DNA of 64,000 nucleotides from Phycisphaeraceae bacterium D3-23 (GTDB lineage Bacteria > Planctomycetota > Phycisphaerae > Phycisphaerales > Phycisphaeraceae). The position numbers and the translations under genes are program-made. The DNA is taken from contig CP114179.1 in the NCBI GenBank assembly GCA_039555135.1, positions 1,736,001 to 1,800,000 of the forward strand. Reading direction: 5' to 3'. The notes beneath the pieces were generated by a model, which worked only from the letters and a program-made list of their open reading frames with translations, did not search any database and was not told where the DNA came from. Each line of letters opens with the position of its first letter. Positions within the stretch are counted from its first letter, which is position 1. This document shows positions 15,468 through 24,316 of the stretch, one piece after another.

Positions 15468-18400
15468 CTAGCGCTCGCGTTCGAACGCGACCTCAAGCAC
15501 TCGGCCATCGGGCAGCTCGAGCGAGCCGACCCAGGCGTCTTCACCCTCGGGCAGCAGGTCGAGCCCTTCGTCGAGCTGGCTCAGCGGAAGGTCGTCCAGG
15601 CCCGGCGCCTCGAAGCCGGCCAGGGCGCTGACCGCGTCGATATGCAGCGCGAGGCGTTCCTCTGCCAGATGCATCACGAGGGTCTCGACGCTCAGCGTGA
15701 TGTCGTCGCCGTCGATCTGCATCTGCACCAGCCCCAGGTCATAGGTCGCGCTCGGGTCAGCCGCGCGGGTCGCGCCCGGGTTGGCCGGCGTTGTCGGCTG
15801 GCCCAGATCGCCGGGACCCCGGGGCGTGAGCCCGGGCTCGACGAGTCGGCCGGGCGACTGAGGGCCGCGCGGGTCGCGCCCGCCGTCGCGCGGCTGGACG
15901 CCCCGGCCCCCACCGTTGCGCGCAGGCGGCGCGACCCCGGTGCCCTCCTGCGCGTCGTAGACCGACAGGACGATGCGGTACGCGCCCGCCGCGTCGGCCA
16001 AGTGGGCCGCAAAGATGTCACGGCGGATCGGCTCCCACGCCGACTCGACCGTCGCGGGCGACGGGTTGGCCAGCGCCGCGACCTTGTCGATGAACTGCTG
16101 CTGCTGCTCGGGCGTGCCGCCGGCCCGCAGCACGATCGCCGCCGCCGCACCGGCCGCCACCACCGGCTCGTTCGAGCCCGCCAGTCGCAACAGCGCGTTG
16201 TAGTCGCCCACGGCGTCGGCCCAGGCGTGCGCGTCAGGCACCTCGCCACGCTGCCACGACTCTGCCAGCCAACGCACCAGCGCATCCTGACCGACGTCAC
16301 CGACCAGCCCGACCACCGCCGGCGGCTGGCCGTTTAGCATGGCATACACCTGCATGACGCACGTCGCCCGGTCGATGGGGTCAAGCGCGGTCAGCGCGTC
16401 GCGGTAGTCGTGGCCGCTGCCGACGATCTTCCGCGCAGCCCGGCTGGCTGCCGCGGCGTCGATGCCCTCGGTCACGATCAATTCCAGCATCTTGGCGCGG
16501 GCGTGCGGCGCAAGCGTGCTGTCGGTCTGATTATCGATGAAGTCCACGAGCGACACCGGCGTGCGCGGGTGGCTCTGGACGTCGAGCCCGATCGTGACGA
16601 TGCGGTCGAAAGTCTTGCGGGCCGTATCGTCCTGTGCCGAGCCCGAGCCCGTAAGCTCGAAGTGGCGGAGCACCTCCCACGCGAGCGCCCGGCGCTCGGG
16701 GTGGGCGCTCGTCAGCGCGATCACAAGCCCGTGGTCTTCAGAGGTCAGCGGGATCACGCCGTCGAGCACGATCGCCGGCCCATCGCCGCCGTCGGCCGCG
16801 GGCGAGGCGCCAAACACCAGCGACCGCAGCTCGCCCGTCAACGGCGCAATCACGGTCGAGGTGGAGTCGGCCTGGCTCAAAAGCACCAGCGCCTGGTCGG
16901 TCAGGTCCGTGTCCGGCGAACGCAGCAGCTGCACATCCAGCCAGCCAGCCGCGAGCTCGCTGTCGGGAGATCGGCGGATGATCATCGCGATCACCGCTTC
17001 GAACTGGTCGATCCGGATCTGCTCGAACTCGGTCTGGTGGATGAGTGCGGTGAGCGCATCGTCGGCGTCGTTGTCTGCGCCGCCCGGGTTGCCGTTGCGC
17101 CCCGGATTGCCCAAGCCGATCTGACCCGACCGGCCCGACTGCGAAGGCGAAGACGACACGGCCAGCGCGTCGATCGCCTCTTCGAGCACCTGCACCGCCG
17201 GCGGGCCGTCGCGGTCGGCGAGCGCGTTGTTCACCTGCGTCACGAGGAAGTCGGTGTTCCCGCCGTCCCCGGCCTCGATGCGGAACGAGCTGCGCATCGA
17301 CGCGAGCTGCAGCGTCTGCGCGAGGTCGCCCGTCGCGTCCCGGGCCGCCTCGGCCAAGAGCTGCACCGAAGCGCGCGTCGGCGGCTGCACCCGCGCGATC
17401 GAAGCCAGCGCGACCAGCCGCGTCTGATCATCTCGGCTCGACGCCAGCGTCTCCAACAACTCATACCCCTTGCCGTTGCGCACGACGACGTCCGCCAGCC
17501 GGCCCTGATAGGCCGCGAGCGCGATCGCGCGCTGGTCCATCACCCCGCCGCTGTTGGCCAGCCGGCTCAGCGTCTGCACCGTCTCCAGCAAGCGCGCATC
17601 AAGCCCGTTGCCCGAACCCGACGAGCGGTTGCCTGCGAGACTGGCGATCGCGTCGAGGTCTTCCTGGTCGATCTGCCAGGGCAGCGGGTCGTCGCCCGTG
17701 TAGGACCAGTCGTCGGACAGCGGCGCGTCGTACACGGCGTAGACCACCCCGGCGTTGGGCTCGCGGAAATCCTCGGGCAGCTCGCGCACCGCGTCGCGCA
17801 GCTCGCGGTAGTCGTTCGAGTCGGCGCGGAAGGTCTCCTGCTGCTCACGCCGGCGGTTCGCATAGTCCCGGCTGGATTCGTTCGCGTTGCGCGTAAGCTG
17901 TTCGGGCCGTTCGGGCTGCGCGTCGCGCAGCGCCTCGGGGTCGAGCTTGTAGCCATAGAGGTTGTTCTGCCCGACGGAGCGCAGGGTCGCGCCGGTGAAC
18001 GCCCGGTCCATCTCCCAGCCGACGGTGGCGTCGGGGTGGATGGTGATCTTGCGTGCGAGTCGCGGCGCGTTGTCCGGGACCGGCTCGAAGTCCGAGCCGT
18101 CGGTCGCGGCGTCGAGCGCATCGAGCTGATCGCCCAGCTCACCCCGGCCGCGGTCGCTTTGGGTTTCATCTGAGTCTTCGCCTAACAACAGGCCTTCGAG
18201 GTCGAACCCGTCGCCGACGCGGAACGACTCGCCGGCGGCGCTGTTGTTGCGGTTGTTCTCGAGCGGCGCGATATACCAGCCGACGAACCGCGCGGCGCGC
18301 AGCCCGATCGACGGGCGCGAAAGCTCGTACTCCGCCGCGCCCGGCGTCACCCGGATCGGGATCAGGACGGTCTTGCGGCTGGACTCGGCACGGATGTCCC

Positions 18401-18617
18401 ACACCGCGTCGTCGAACCGCGCGGCCCGGCCGCTGTTGCCGCTGCTGTCGATGATCTCCTGCAGGTCCAGCTCGATCGGTGGGGGCTCGGCCGCTGCGGG
18501 CGCGCTGCCCGCGCCGCCACTGTCTTGCGCCGTCGCGCTTTGGCCAACCCAGACCAGTCCCGCGACACCACACAACGCACAGGCCCACAGCATGGGCCGG
18601 CAGATTCGGTTCAACAT
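15468..18617 (-). CDS. Large secreted protein with alpha-helical (HEAT-like) repeat region, unknown function
   Basis: 1049 aa from the ATG at 18617 (GGAG 8 nt upstream). Signal peptide at the N-terminus (MLWACALCGVAGLVWVGQSA). Residues ~35-320 include a predicted beta-rich domain (VLIPIRVTPGAAEYEL, FVGWYIAP). From ~350 to ~860 the sequence is helical with recurrent 'ALAAYQGRLADVVV', 'VALASIARVQPP' and 'ALLRLAGSNEPVVAAGAAAAIVL' type units, like HEAT/ARM repeats. A Pro/Gly/Arg-rich linker follows (near GRGVQPRDGGRDPRGPQ), then a final beta domain that includes QMQIDGDDITLSVETLVMHL. No enzyme motif recognised. Probably periplasmic. A second start at 18656 would add 13 residues. Confidence 0.72.
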   Translation of the reverse strand: MLNRICRPMLWACALCGVAGLVWVGQSATAQDSGGAGSAPAAAEPPPIELDLQEIIDSSGNSGRAARFDDAVWDIRAESSRKTVLIPIRVTPGAAEYELSRPSIGLRAARFVGWYIAPLENNRNNSAAGESFRVGDGFDLEGLLLGEDSDETQSDRGRGELGDQLDALDAATDGSDFEPVPDNAPRLARKITIHPDATVGWEMDRAFTGATLRSVGQNNLYGYKLDPEALRDAQPERPEQLTRNANESSRDYANRRREQQETFRADSNDYRELRDAVRELPEDFREPNAGVVYAVYDAPLSDDWSYTGDDPLPWQIDQEDLDAIASLAGNRSSGSGNGLDARLLETVQTLSRLANSGGVMDQRAIALAAYQGRLADVVVRNGKGYELLETLASSRDDQTRLVALASIARVQPPTRASVQLLAEAARDATGDLAQTLQLASMRSSFRIEAGDGGNTDFLVTQVNNALADRDGPPAVQVLEEAIDALAVSSSPSQSGRSGQIGLGNPGRNGNPGGADNDADDALTALIHQTEFEQIRIDQFEAVIAMIIRRSPDSELAAGWLDVQLLRSPDTDLTDQALVLLSQADSTSTVIAPLTGELRSLVFGASPAADGGDGPAIVLDGVIPLTSEDHGLVIALTSAHPERRALAWEVLRHFELTGSGSAQDDTARKTFDRIVTIGLDVQSHPRTPVSLVDFIDNQTDSTLAPHARAKMLELIVTEGIDAAAASRAARKIVGSGHDYRDALTALDPIDRATCVMQVYAMLNGQPPAVVGLVGDVGQDALVRWLAESWQRGEVPDAHAWADAVGDYNALLRLAGSNEPVVAAGAAAAIVLRAGGTPEQQQQFIDKVAALANPSPATVESAWEPIRRDIFAAHLADAAGAYRIVLSVYDAQEGTGVAPPARNGGGRGVQPRDGGRDPRGPQSPGRLVEPGLTPRGPGDLGQPTTPANPGATRAADPSATYDLGLVQMQIDGDDITLSVETLVMHLAEERLALHIDAVSALAGFEAPGLDDLPLSQLDEGLDLLPEGEDAWVGSLELPDGRVLEVAFERER

Positions 18618-18953
18618 CTCGATCGCTCCGTGCAAGAACAAAACGGGGCCAAACATCCACGCCCCTCTATTCTATCGCAAGCCCCGCGCCCTACCCACCG
18701 CCGCCCGGGCAATCGAGCACCCGGTGCCACCGTACCGACAACGCCCGCCGCCGCGCCGACGCCCCTACTGCTTACCCATCAACGCGTTACAGCCACCCAC
18801 GGCCGATAACCCACGCCCACCCCCGCTATCGGGACGCCAACGCCAAACCCGCCGCGCCGATCGAATACACGCCCCTCGTCGCCCGATGAACGTGATAGCA
18901 TCCGCCCCGGCCGATTTCCCTTACGCGCCTCAAACCCGTACCACGTCAGACCG
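18618..18953. other. 336-bp divergent intergenic region
   Basis: Between the large secreted protein gene and the HAD-UbiA gene. C-rich, with no clear gene, hairpin or repeat; it must hold both divergent promoters, but no convincing -35/-10 pair was identified. Confidence 0.5.
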
Positions 18954-20441
18954 ATGCCTCCCCACGCGAACGTACAACCCGACCCCGCGCCCAAGCGGGC
19001 CTTGGCGATCGACCTCGACGGCACGCTCGTCAAGACCGACACGCTGTGGGAATCGCTCATGGTCCTCGTCGGCCAGCAGCCGCTCACGCTCCTCCAGGTG
19101 CCCGGCTGGCTGATGCGTGGCAAGAGCGGGTTCAAGCGCAAGGTCGCCGAGCACGTCGCGCTCGACCCGGCCGCGCTGCCCTACCGCCAAGAGGTCGTCA
19201 AGCTTGCGCAGCGCGCTTTCGACGAAGGCCAGCCCGTCGTCCTCGCCAGCGCCTGCGACCGCTCGATCGCCGACGCCATCGCCGCGCACCTGGGCTGCTT
19301 CACAACAGTCGTTGCGAGCGATGGCAAAACCAACTGCGCCGGCGAGGCCAAGGTCGAGCGGGTCCGCGCGGCCGTCGCCAGGGCCACCGACAACATGAGC
19401 GCCGCCAACGACCACGCGTTCGACTACGCCGGCAACGCGAAAGCAGACCTCCCCGTCTGGGCCGCGTCGTACAACGCCTACCTCGTCGATACGCCCCCCG
19501 CCGTCGCCAAGCAGGCCAAGCCGCACGGCAGCGCGATCGAGCTCGTCCCGCGCCAGCCCGGGCCTCTGCCCGCGCTCGCCCGCGCGGCCCGGCCCCACCA
19601 GTGGGTCAAGAACCTGCTCATCATCCTCCCGCTCCTGCTCGCGCAGCGCGGCGGCGAGCCCATGCTCTGGCTCAGACTCCTGCCCGCGTTTATCGCCATG
19701 GGGCTGTGCGCCTCGGCCGTGTACCTCGTCAACGATCTGCTGGACCTGCGCTCCGACCGGCTGCACCCGACCAAACGAAGGCGGCCACTGGCGACCGGCG
19801 AGCTGCCGATCCCGTTCGCGCTCGCCGCCGCGCCGCTCATGGTGCTGGCCGCCTTCGCGCTGTCGTGGTTGTGCAATATGCCCGGCGGGTTTCTCGGCGT
19901 GCTCGGGGTCTATACCGCCTCCGCCTGGCTGTACTCCATCGCCGTCAAGGGCAAACAGATGCTCGACGTGATCTGGCTGGCGTGCCTCTACGTCATCCGC
20001 ATCATCGCGGGCGGCCAAGCGGTCGAAGTCGAGACGTCGGCCTGGCTGCTGGCGTTCGCGCTGTTCATGTTCCTGTCGCTCGCTTTTGCCAAGCGCTACA
20101 GCGAGCTGCGCCTGCTCGAAGACCAGGGCAAACACCGCGCCGAGGGGCGCGCCTACCGCACCAGCGACCAGCAACTGGTGAGCACGATGGGCATCGCCAG
20201 CGGGTACATGGGCGTGCTCGTGTTCGCGCTCTACATCAACTCGCAGACCGTCATCGACCTGTACACCCGGCCGCAGGTGCTGTGGGTGATCTGTCCGCTG
20301 CTGCTGTACTGGGTCTCGCGCCTCTGGGGCCGGGCCCACCACCGCGCCCTGCGCGACGACCCATTGCTGTTCGCGCTGACCGACCGCGCGTCGTACCTCG
20401 TCGTCGCGATCGTCGCGCTGGTGGCGATGCTGGCGGTGTGA
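18954..20441 (+). CDS. HAD phosphatase-UbiA prenyltransferase fusion, putative polyprenyl-phosphate 5-phosphoribosyl transferase/phosphatase
   Basis: 495 aa. Residues ~14-185 are a HAD domain with DLDGT (catalytic Asp20 and Asp22), a Ser-Ala motif II region (VVLASACDR) and the AGNAKADLPVW loop. Residues ~205-495 are a UbiA-family integral membrane prenyltransferase: RPHQWVKN at 213-220 and the NDLLDLRSDRLHPTKRRRP Mg-binding/prenyl-diphosphate-type motif at 260-278, with about eight further helices. The UbiA part matches decaprenyl-phosphate phosphoribosyltransferase (mycobacterial UbiA, Rv3806c), which joins PRPP to a polyprenyl phosphate; the fused HAD could remove the 5-phosphate. It faces, tail to tail with only 10 nt between, the dprE2-dprE1 operon that would use its product. 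Confidence 0.85.
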   Translation: MPPHANVQPDPAPKRALAIDLDGTLVKTDTLWESLMVLVGQQPLTLLQVPGWLMRGKSGFKRKVAEHVALDPAALPYRQEVVKLAQRAFDEGQPVVLASACDRSIADAIAAHLGCFTTVVASDGKTNCAGEAKVERVRAAVARATDNMSAANDHAFDYAGNAKADLPVWAASYNAYLVDTPPAVAKQAKPHGSAIELVPRQPGPLPALARAARPHQWVKNLLIILPLLLAQRGGEPMLWLRLLPAFIAMGLCASAVYLVNDLLDLRSDRLHPTKRRRPLATGELPIPFALAAAPLMVLAAFALSWLCNMPGGFLGVLGVYTASAWLYSIAVKGKQMLDVIWLACLYVIRIIAGGQAVEVETSAWLLAFALFMFLSLAFAKRYSELRLLEDQGKHRAEGRAYRTSDQQLVSTMGIASGYMGVLVFALYINSQTVIDLYTRPQVLWVICPLLLYWVSRLWGRAHHRALRDDPLLFALTDRASYLVVAIVALVAMLAV

Positions 20442-20451
20442 GGCAAAAAAC

Positions 20452-21198
20452 TCACAACGACAACCGCTTAAACACCCACTCCGGGATCGCGCGGATGATG
20501 GTCATGATGGGCCACCACTTGCGCGGGGTGTAGCCGATGCTTCGGCGTTTCTCGATATCTTTGACGATCTGTTTGGCGACGGCCTCGGGGGTCGCGGTCG
20601 GGCCCTTGGCCTTGAGCCCGTGCGTCATGGGCGTGTCGGTGGGGCCGGGCTTGATGGTGAGGACGGCGACACCCTTGGGGCGGAGCCGACCACGCAGCCC
20701 CGAGAGGTACGCCGACACCGCGGCCTTGGTCGCGCCGTAGCAGTAGTTGCTGGGTCGGCCGCGATCGCCGGCGACGGAAGAGATCGCGGCGATCACACCG
20801 TCGCCTTTCTCCTCGAAGTACGTGGCCAGGACCTCCAGCACACTCGCGTACGAGGTGTAGTTGATGTCGATCATCCGGCGGTGGTCGTGGATGTCGGCGG
20901 CCGCGACTTCGTTACTCAGCATAACGCCGTGGCACACGACCGCGGCGCAAAGCTCAAGCCCGTCGGCCAGCGCGGCGTGGCTGTCAAAGTCGAGCGCATC
21001 GAACGGGCGGGTCTCGACCTCCACCTGGTGGCGCACACGCAGGTCCGCCGCATCGCGGTCGATCGCTTCGCTATCGCGCGCCGCAAGCACGAGCGCGTAG
21101 CCACGTGATGCCAAACGGTGGGCCACGGCCCGGGCGATGCCGGAGGTCGCGCCGACGATCAGGACGCGCTGGGTGCTGTGTTTGGCGGTGCTTGTCAT
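20452..21198 (-). CDS. dprE2: Decaprenylphospho-beta-D-erythro-pentofuranosid-2-ulose reductase DprE2-like (SDR)
   Basis: 248 aa short-chain dehydrogenase/reductase. The NAD(P) loop GATSGIA is at residues 16-22; the catalytic Ser pair is near 140, with Tyr154 and Lys158 (YGATK). It reduces the 2'-keto intermediate made by DprE1 to give polyprenyl-phospho-arabinose. Its start overlaps the dprE1 stop by ATGA (21195-21198), showing translational coupling. The C-terminal segment (KWWPIMTIIRAIPEWVFKRL) is hydrophobic and basic, consistent with membrane association as in mycobacterial DprE2. The combination with DprE1 makes the specific assignment much safer than the SDR fold alone. Confidence 0.88.
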   Translation of the reverse strand: MTSTAKHSTQRVLIVGATSGIARAVAHRLASRGYALVLAARDSEAIDRDAADLRVRHQVEVETRPFDALDFDSHAALADGLELCAAVVCHGVMLSNEVAAADIHDHRRMIDINYTSYASVLEVLATYFEEKGDGVIAAISSVAGDRGRPSNYCYGATKAAVSAYLSGLRGRLRPKGVAVLTIKPGPTDTPMTHGLKAKGPTATPEAVAKQIVKDIEKRRSIGYTPRKWWPIMTIIRAIPEWVFKRLSL

Positions 21199-22571
21199 GG
21201 TGCCCCCACGATACCCAGCCGGCGGGCCTGGGTCGATGCCATGACGCCGGCGGGGTCGAGCCGGCGGCGGATTTGTTGGAACTCATTGAGACGCGGGTAC
21301 ATCGCGGCGAACGTATCGGCCGTCATCTCCGCATCCTTGGCGAGGTACACCCGGCCGCCGTGGTCGAGCACGATCGCATCGAGCTCGTGCAGGAAGTCGC
21401 GCAGCCCCGGGCCCCGCGGCATATCGACCGCGAGCGTGAGCCCCGCCATCGGGAAGCCCAGCGGGCCCACCGGTTGGCCGCCCATACGTTTCAAGACGGC
21501 GAGGAAGCTCGATCGTTTGGCCGCGCTGAGTTTTTCGATCACCGCGCGCACACCGGCCGCACCGTCTTGCTCGGGGAACACGGGCTGGTACTGCACGAAG
21601 CCGCGCCGCCCGTACACGCGGTTCCAGTGGTGGACCGCATCGAGCGGGTAGAAGAACGGGCCAAACCCCTCGGTGTGTCGGCCGCTCCCATGCTTCGCGT
21701 AGTACGTGGTGTTGAAGGCCTTGACCGACAGGGCGTTGAGCGCCTGCTTAGGGAAATGGAACGGCACCGTCTTCGCGCGGCGCCTGGCGGGTCGCAGATC
21801 CGATTCGCCGTTTCCGGGGGCGTGGGTGCCCTGCATGACGACGCCGCGACCGAGCTTCGCGCCGCGTGCGAGGCAGTCGATCCACGAGACCGAGTAGCGG
21901 TGGTCATCGTCGGTCTTGGCGAAGTGTTCGAGCATCGCGTCGAGCGAGCCGACGCGCGCGGTCTGCACATCAATGCGCGCTGACATGACCTTGAGCATCT
22001 GGAGCGTGACGGCGAGGATGAAGCCGGTGAGCCCCATGCCGCCGAGCGTGGCCCAGAAGACGTCCGTGTTCTCGTCGCGCGAGCAGGTGAGGTGTTCGCC
22101 GGTCGGCGTGAGCAGGTCGAAACTCAGAACGCAGGTATTGAACGAGCCGTCGCGGTGGTGGTTCTTGCCGTGGACGTCTGCGGCGACTGCGCCGCCGAGG
22201 GTGACGAACTTCGTGCCGGGCGTGACGGCGGGGAACCAGCCGCGCGGCAGCAGCGCTTCGATCAAGTCGGCGAAGCTCACGCCCGCCTCGGCGGTGACGA
22301 CGCCGGTCGTGTCGTCGAACGCGAGGAAGCGGTCCATCGCGGTGTGCAGCACGACGCCCTGGGCGTTGGTCGCCGGGTCGCCGTAGCTGCGGCCAAGCCC
22401 CCGGCTGATGAGCGTGCGCTGCGCCCCTGCATGTTCGATGAGCTCGCGGATCGCCGCAGCGCCGCTAGGCCGATACACCGCGCAGTCCACGCGTGGCTGC
22501 ACGCCCCAGCCCGCGAGGGGCTGCAGGTCGGCGCGCGGCGCGGCGTCGAGTTGTGGGTCGGTCGGCGTCAT
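21195..22571 (-). CDS. dprE1: Decaprenylphospho-beta-D-ribofuranose 2-oxidase DprE1-like, FAD-dependent
   Basis: 458 aa. FAD-binding (PCMH/VAO-type) domain with RGLGRSYGD at 57-65 and TPGTKFVTLGGAVAADVHGK at 117-136, continuing into NHHRDGSF. The HGKNHH segment (134-139) is the hallmark flavin site of DprE1. The enzyme oxidises the 2'-OH of polyprenyl-phospho-ribose to a ketone; DprE2 then completes epimerisation to arabinose. The C-terminal ~250 residues include FQ-type substrate-domain sequence (YAKHGSGRHTEGFGPFFYPL). It overlaps the upstream GT-C gene (ATGA, 22568-22571) and the downstream dprE2 (ATGA), so the three form one operon. Confidence 0.92.
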   Translation of the reverse strand: MTPTDPQLDAAPRADLQPLAGWGVQPRVDCAVYRPSGAAAIRELIEHAGAQRTLISRGLGRSYGDPATNAQGVVLHTAMDRFLAFDDTTGVVTAEAGVSFADLIEALLPRGWFPAVTPGTKFVTLGGAVAADVHGKNHHRDGSFNTCVLSFDLLTPTGEHLTCSRDENTDVFWATLGGMGLTGFILAVTLQMLKVMSARIDVQTARVGSLDAMLEHFAKTDDDHRYSVSWIDCLARGAKLGRGVVMQGTHAPGNGESDLRPARRRAKTVPFHFPKQALNALSVKAFNTTYYAKHGSGRHTEGFGPFFYPLDAVHHWNRVYGRRGFVQYQPVFPEQDGAAGVRAVIEKLSAAKRSSFLAVLKRMGGQPVGPLGFPMAGLTLAVDMPRGPGLRDFLHELDAIVLDHGGRVYLAKDAEMTADTFAAMYPRLNEFQQIRRRLDPAGVMASTQARRLGIVGAP

Positions 22572-24193
22572 GGCGTCGCGAGGTTATCGGCTTGGGCGGG
22601 CGGGTCGGCATCCCCCCCACCCCCACTATCGGCGACCAGCACATACAACTCCCCCGCCGCCCGCCACGTGTAACCCGCTGGCGGATCGACCCGCCGCTCG
22701 CCGCTGCTCGCGGGCACCAGCACGACCGATCGGCCGCGCCACGCCGACCAGTCCGGCTCACCGTCCGGCCCCATGTCGTGCATCAACACATCGGCCTTGA
22801 CATCCTCACGCAGCCGATACGCCACCGCAAAGCCCGCCATGCGGTCCTCCACCACGACGACTCCGTAGCCCCCCGCCAGCGCCGCCGCCTCCCGGCTCAT
22901 CCGGTCCGCCGACGTCTCGCCAACGCCCCAGGGCACAAAAAGATATCGGTAGTCGTCACGGTACGGCTTGTTCCGCGCCATCGACCCCAGCGCGTTACGG
23001 TCCCGCGTCACCTTCGCCGTCAACACATACACCCCCGGCGCAGCCACCACACTCAGCGCCACTAGCACCACCAACACCCCCCGGCCTTGCGACTTCAGTC
23101 GCAAGGCAAGCCCCCCAAACCCCACCCCCACCAACAGCGCCACCAGCGTATACGCCGGCAACAAAAACGTATGCTGGTCCACCACGTTGTACCGCAGCAC
23201 AAACAGCAGGTGGATCGCGAGCGCCGCACACCACGCCCACCACAGCCCGGCCGACCGCATGTGCTTTGCGAGATATGCACGCCCCGCAAACAGGCCGACC
23301 GCCGCGAGCGGCAGCGCGATGCCGGGGAAGCTGAGGAGCGTGAAGGCGACGCTGATCCCGGCCTGCTTAACGCCGGGCCGAGCGTTCAAAACATCGTCGG
23401 CGTAGTGGCTGCCGAACAGCGCGGAGATGACCGCCGCGCCGGCGTCCCCGCCGCGCACCGCCTCGATCACGACGAGCGCGAGATAAGGCGACGCCCCGAC
23501 AAACCACGCGCCCATCGCCAGCGCAAACCCGCGCAGCTTGATTTCCCCGCGCTTCCACGACACGATCAGCACGATCCCTGACACCGGCAGCGTCAAGAGC
23601 GCCATATTGTGGTTGGCCAGGCCGAACCCGTTGAAGAACATCATCCCCGCGAGCACGGCAAACACACCGGCAGGCGTGCTCGCGTCTTCGCCCGGCTCAG
23701 TCGCGGCGCGCTTGAAGTACGCCGCCATGCACCACAGCTCGGCGCTCAGGAGCGCCGTTGTCACGGTGTAGCACTCGGGCATCGTGCTCATCCGCCAGAA
23801 CGTATTCGCCACGAGCAGCGACCCCGCCGCCGCGAGCGCGGGCGCGGTCTTGCCGGTCACCATCCGGGTGACGCCGAAGACGTTCGCCACCGTCACCGCC
23901 CCGGCCAGCGCGCTGACGAGCGCCACGGTGTACGGCGGGTCGGCCGGGAGCACCGCGGCCGCCGCCTGGCCCAGCCAGAAGTGGACGGGGTGGGCGAGCG
24001 CCAGCCCGAGCTCGTTGAACAGCTCGCCGGTGACGATCCGCAGGACGAACTGGCCGTAGTCCTGCCACTGGATCGTGCGCGCCGCGGTCAGCGCGTAGAG
24101 CAGAAACGCGGCGACGGCCACCGCCCACCACCGCAGCAGCGTGCCGGCGAGGCGCGGCGGGTCGGGGTCGAGTTGGGTCGGCGCGGCTGCCAT
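22568..24193 (-). CDS. GT-C-fold multi-spanning membrane glycosyltransferase candidate (DUF2723-like)
   Basis: 541 aa with about 11-12 hydrophobic helices in the first ~400 residues and a soluble C-terminal domain of ~130 residues. The N-terminal region TIQWQDYGQFVLRIVTGE, then LALAHPVHFWLGQ, matches the DUF2723/protein O-mannosyltransferase-like pattern, with an acidic residue (Asp) in the first periplasmic loop as expected for GT-C enzymes that use polyprenyl-phospho-sugars. It is the first gene of the dprE1-dprE2 operon and overlaps dprE1 by ATGA, which makes it the prime candidate for the enzyme that uses the arabinosyl donor. That assignment is inference. Confidence 0.75.
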   Translation of the reverse strand: MAAAPTQLDPDPPRLAGTLLRWWAVAVAAFLLYALTAARTIQWQDYGQFVLRIVTGELFNELGLALAHPVHFWLGQAAAAVLPADPPYTVALVSALAGAVTVANVFGVTRMVTGKTAPALAAAGSLLVANTFWRMSTMPECYTVTTALLSAELWCMAAYFKRAATEPGEDASTPAGVFAVLAGMMFFNGFGLANHNMALLTLPVSGIVLIVSWKRGEIKLRGFALAMGAWFVGASPYLALVVIEAVRGGDAGAAVISALFGSHYADDVLNARPGVKQAGISVAFTLLSFPGIALPLAAVGLFAGRAYLAKHMRSAGLWWAWCAALAIHLLFVLRYNVVDQHTFLLPAYTLVALLVGVGFGGLALRLKSQGRGVLVVLVALSVVAAPGVYVLTAKVTRDRNALGSMARNKPYRDDYRYLFVPWGVGETSADRMSREAAALAGGYGVVVVEDRMAGFAVAYRLREDVKADVLMHDMGPDGEPDWSAWRGRSVVLVPASSGERRVDPPAGYTWRAAGELYVLVADSGGGGDADPPAQADNLATP

Positions 24194-24316
24194 GCTCGGC
24201 TCGAAAACAGGGGCACTAAGCCGACACGGGCCGGCAGACGATTACGGCTATACTAGCCCGGACCCTGTATCGGCGATCCGCCGCCACCTCTCTGCAACGA
24301 CCCGAGCCCCGAACGC

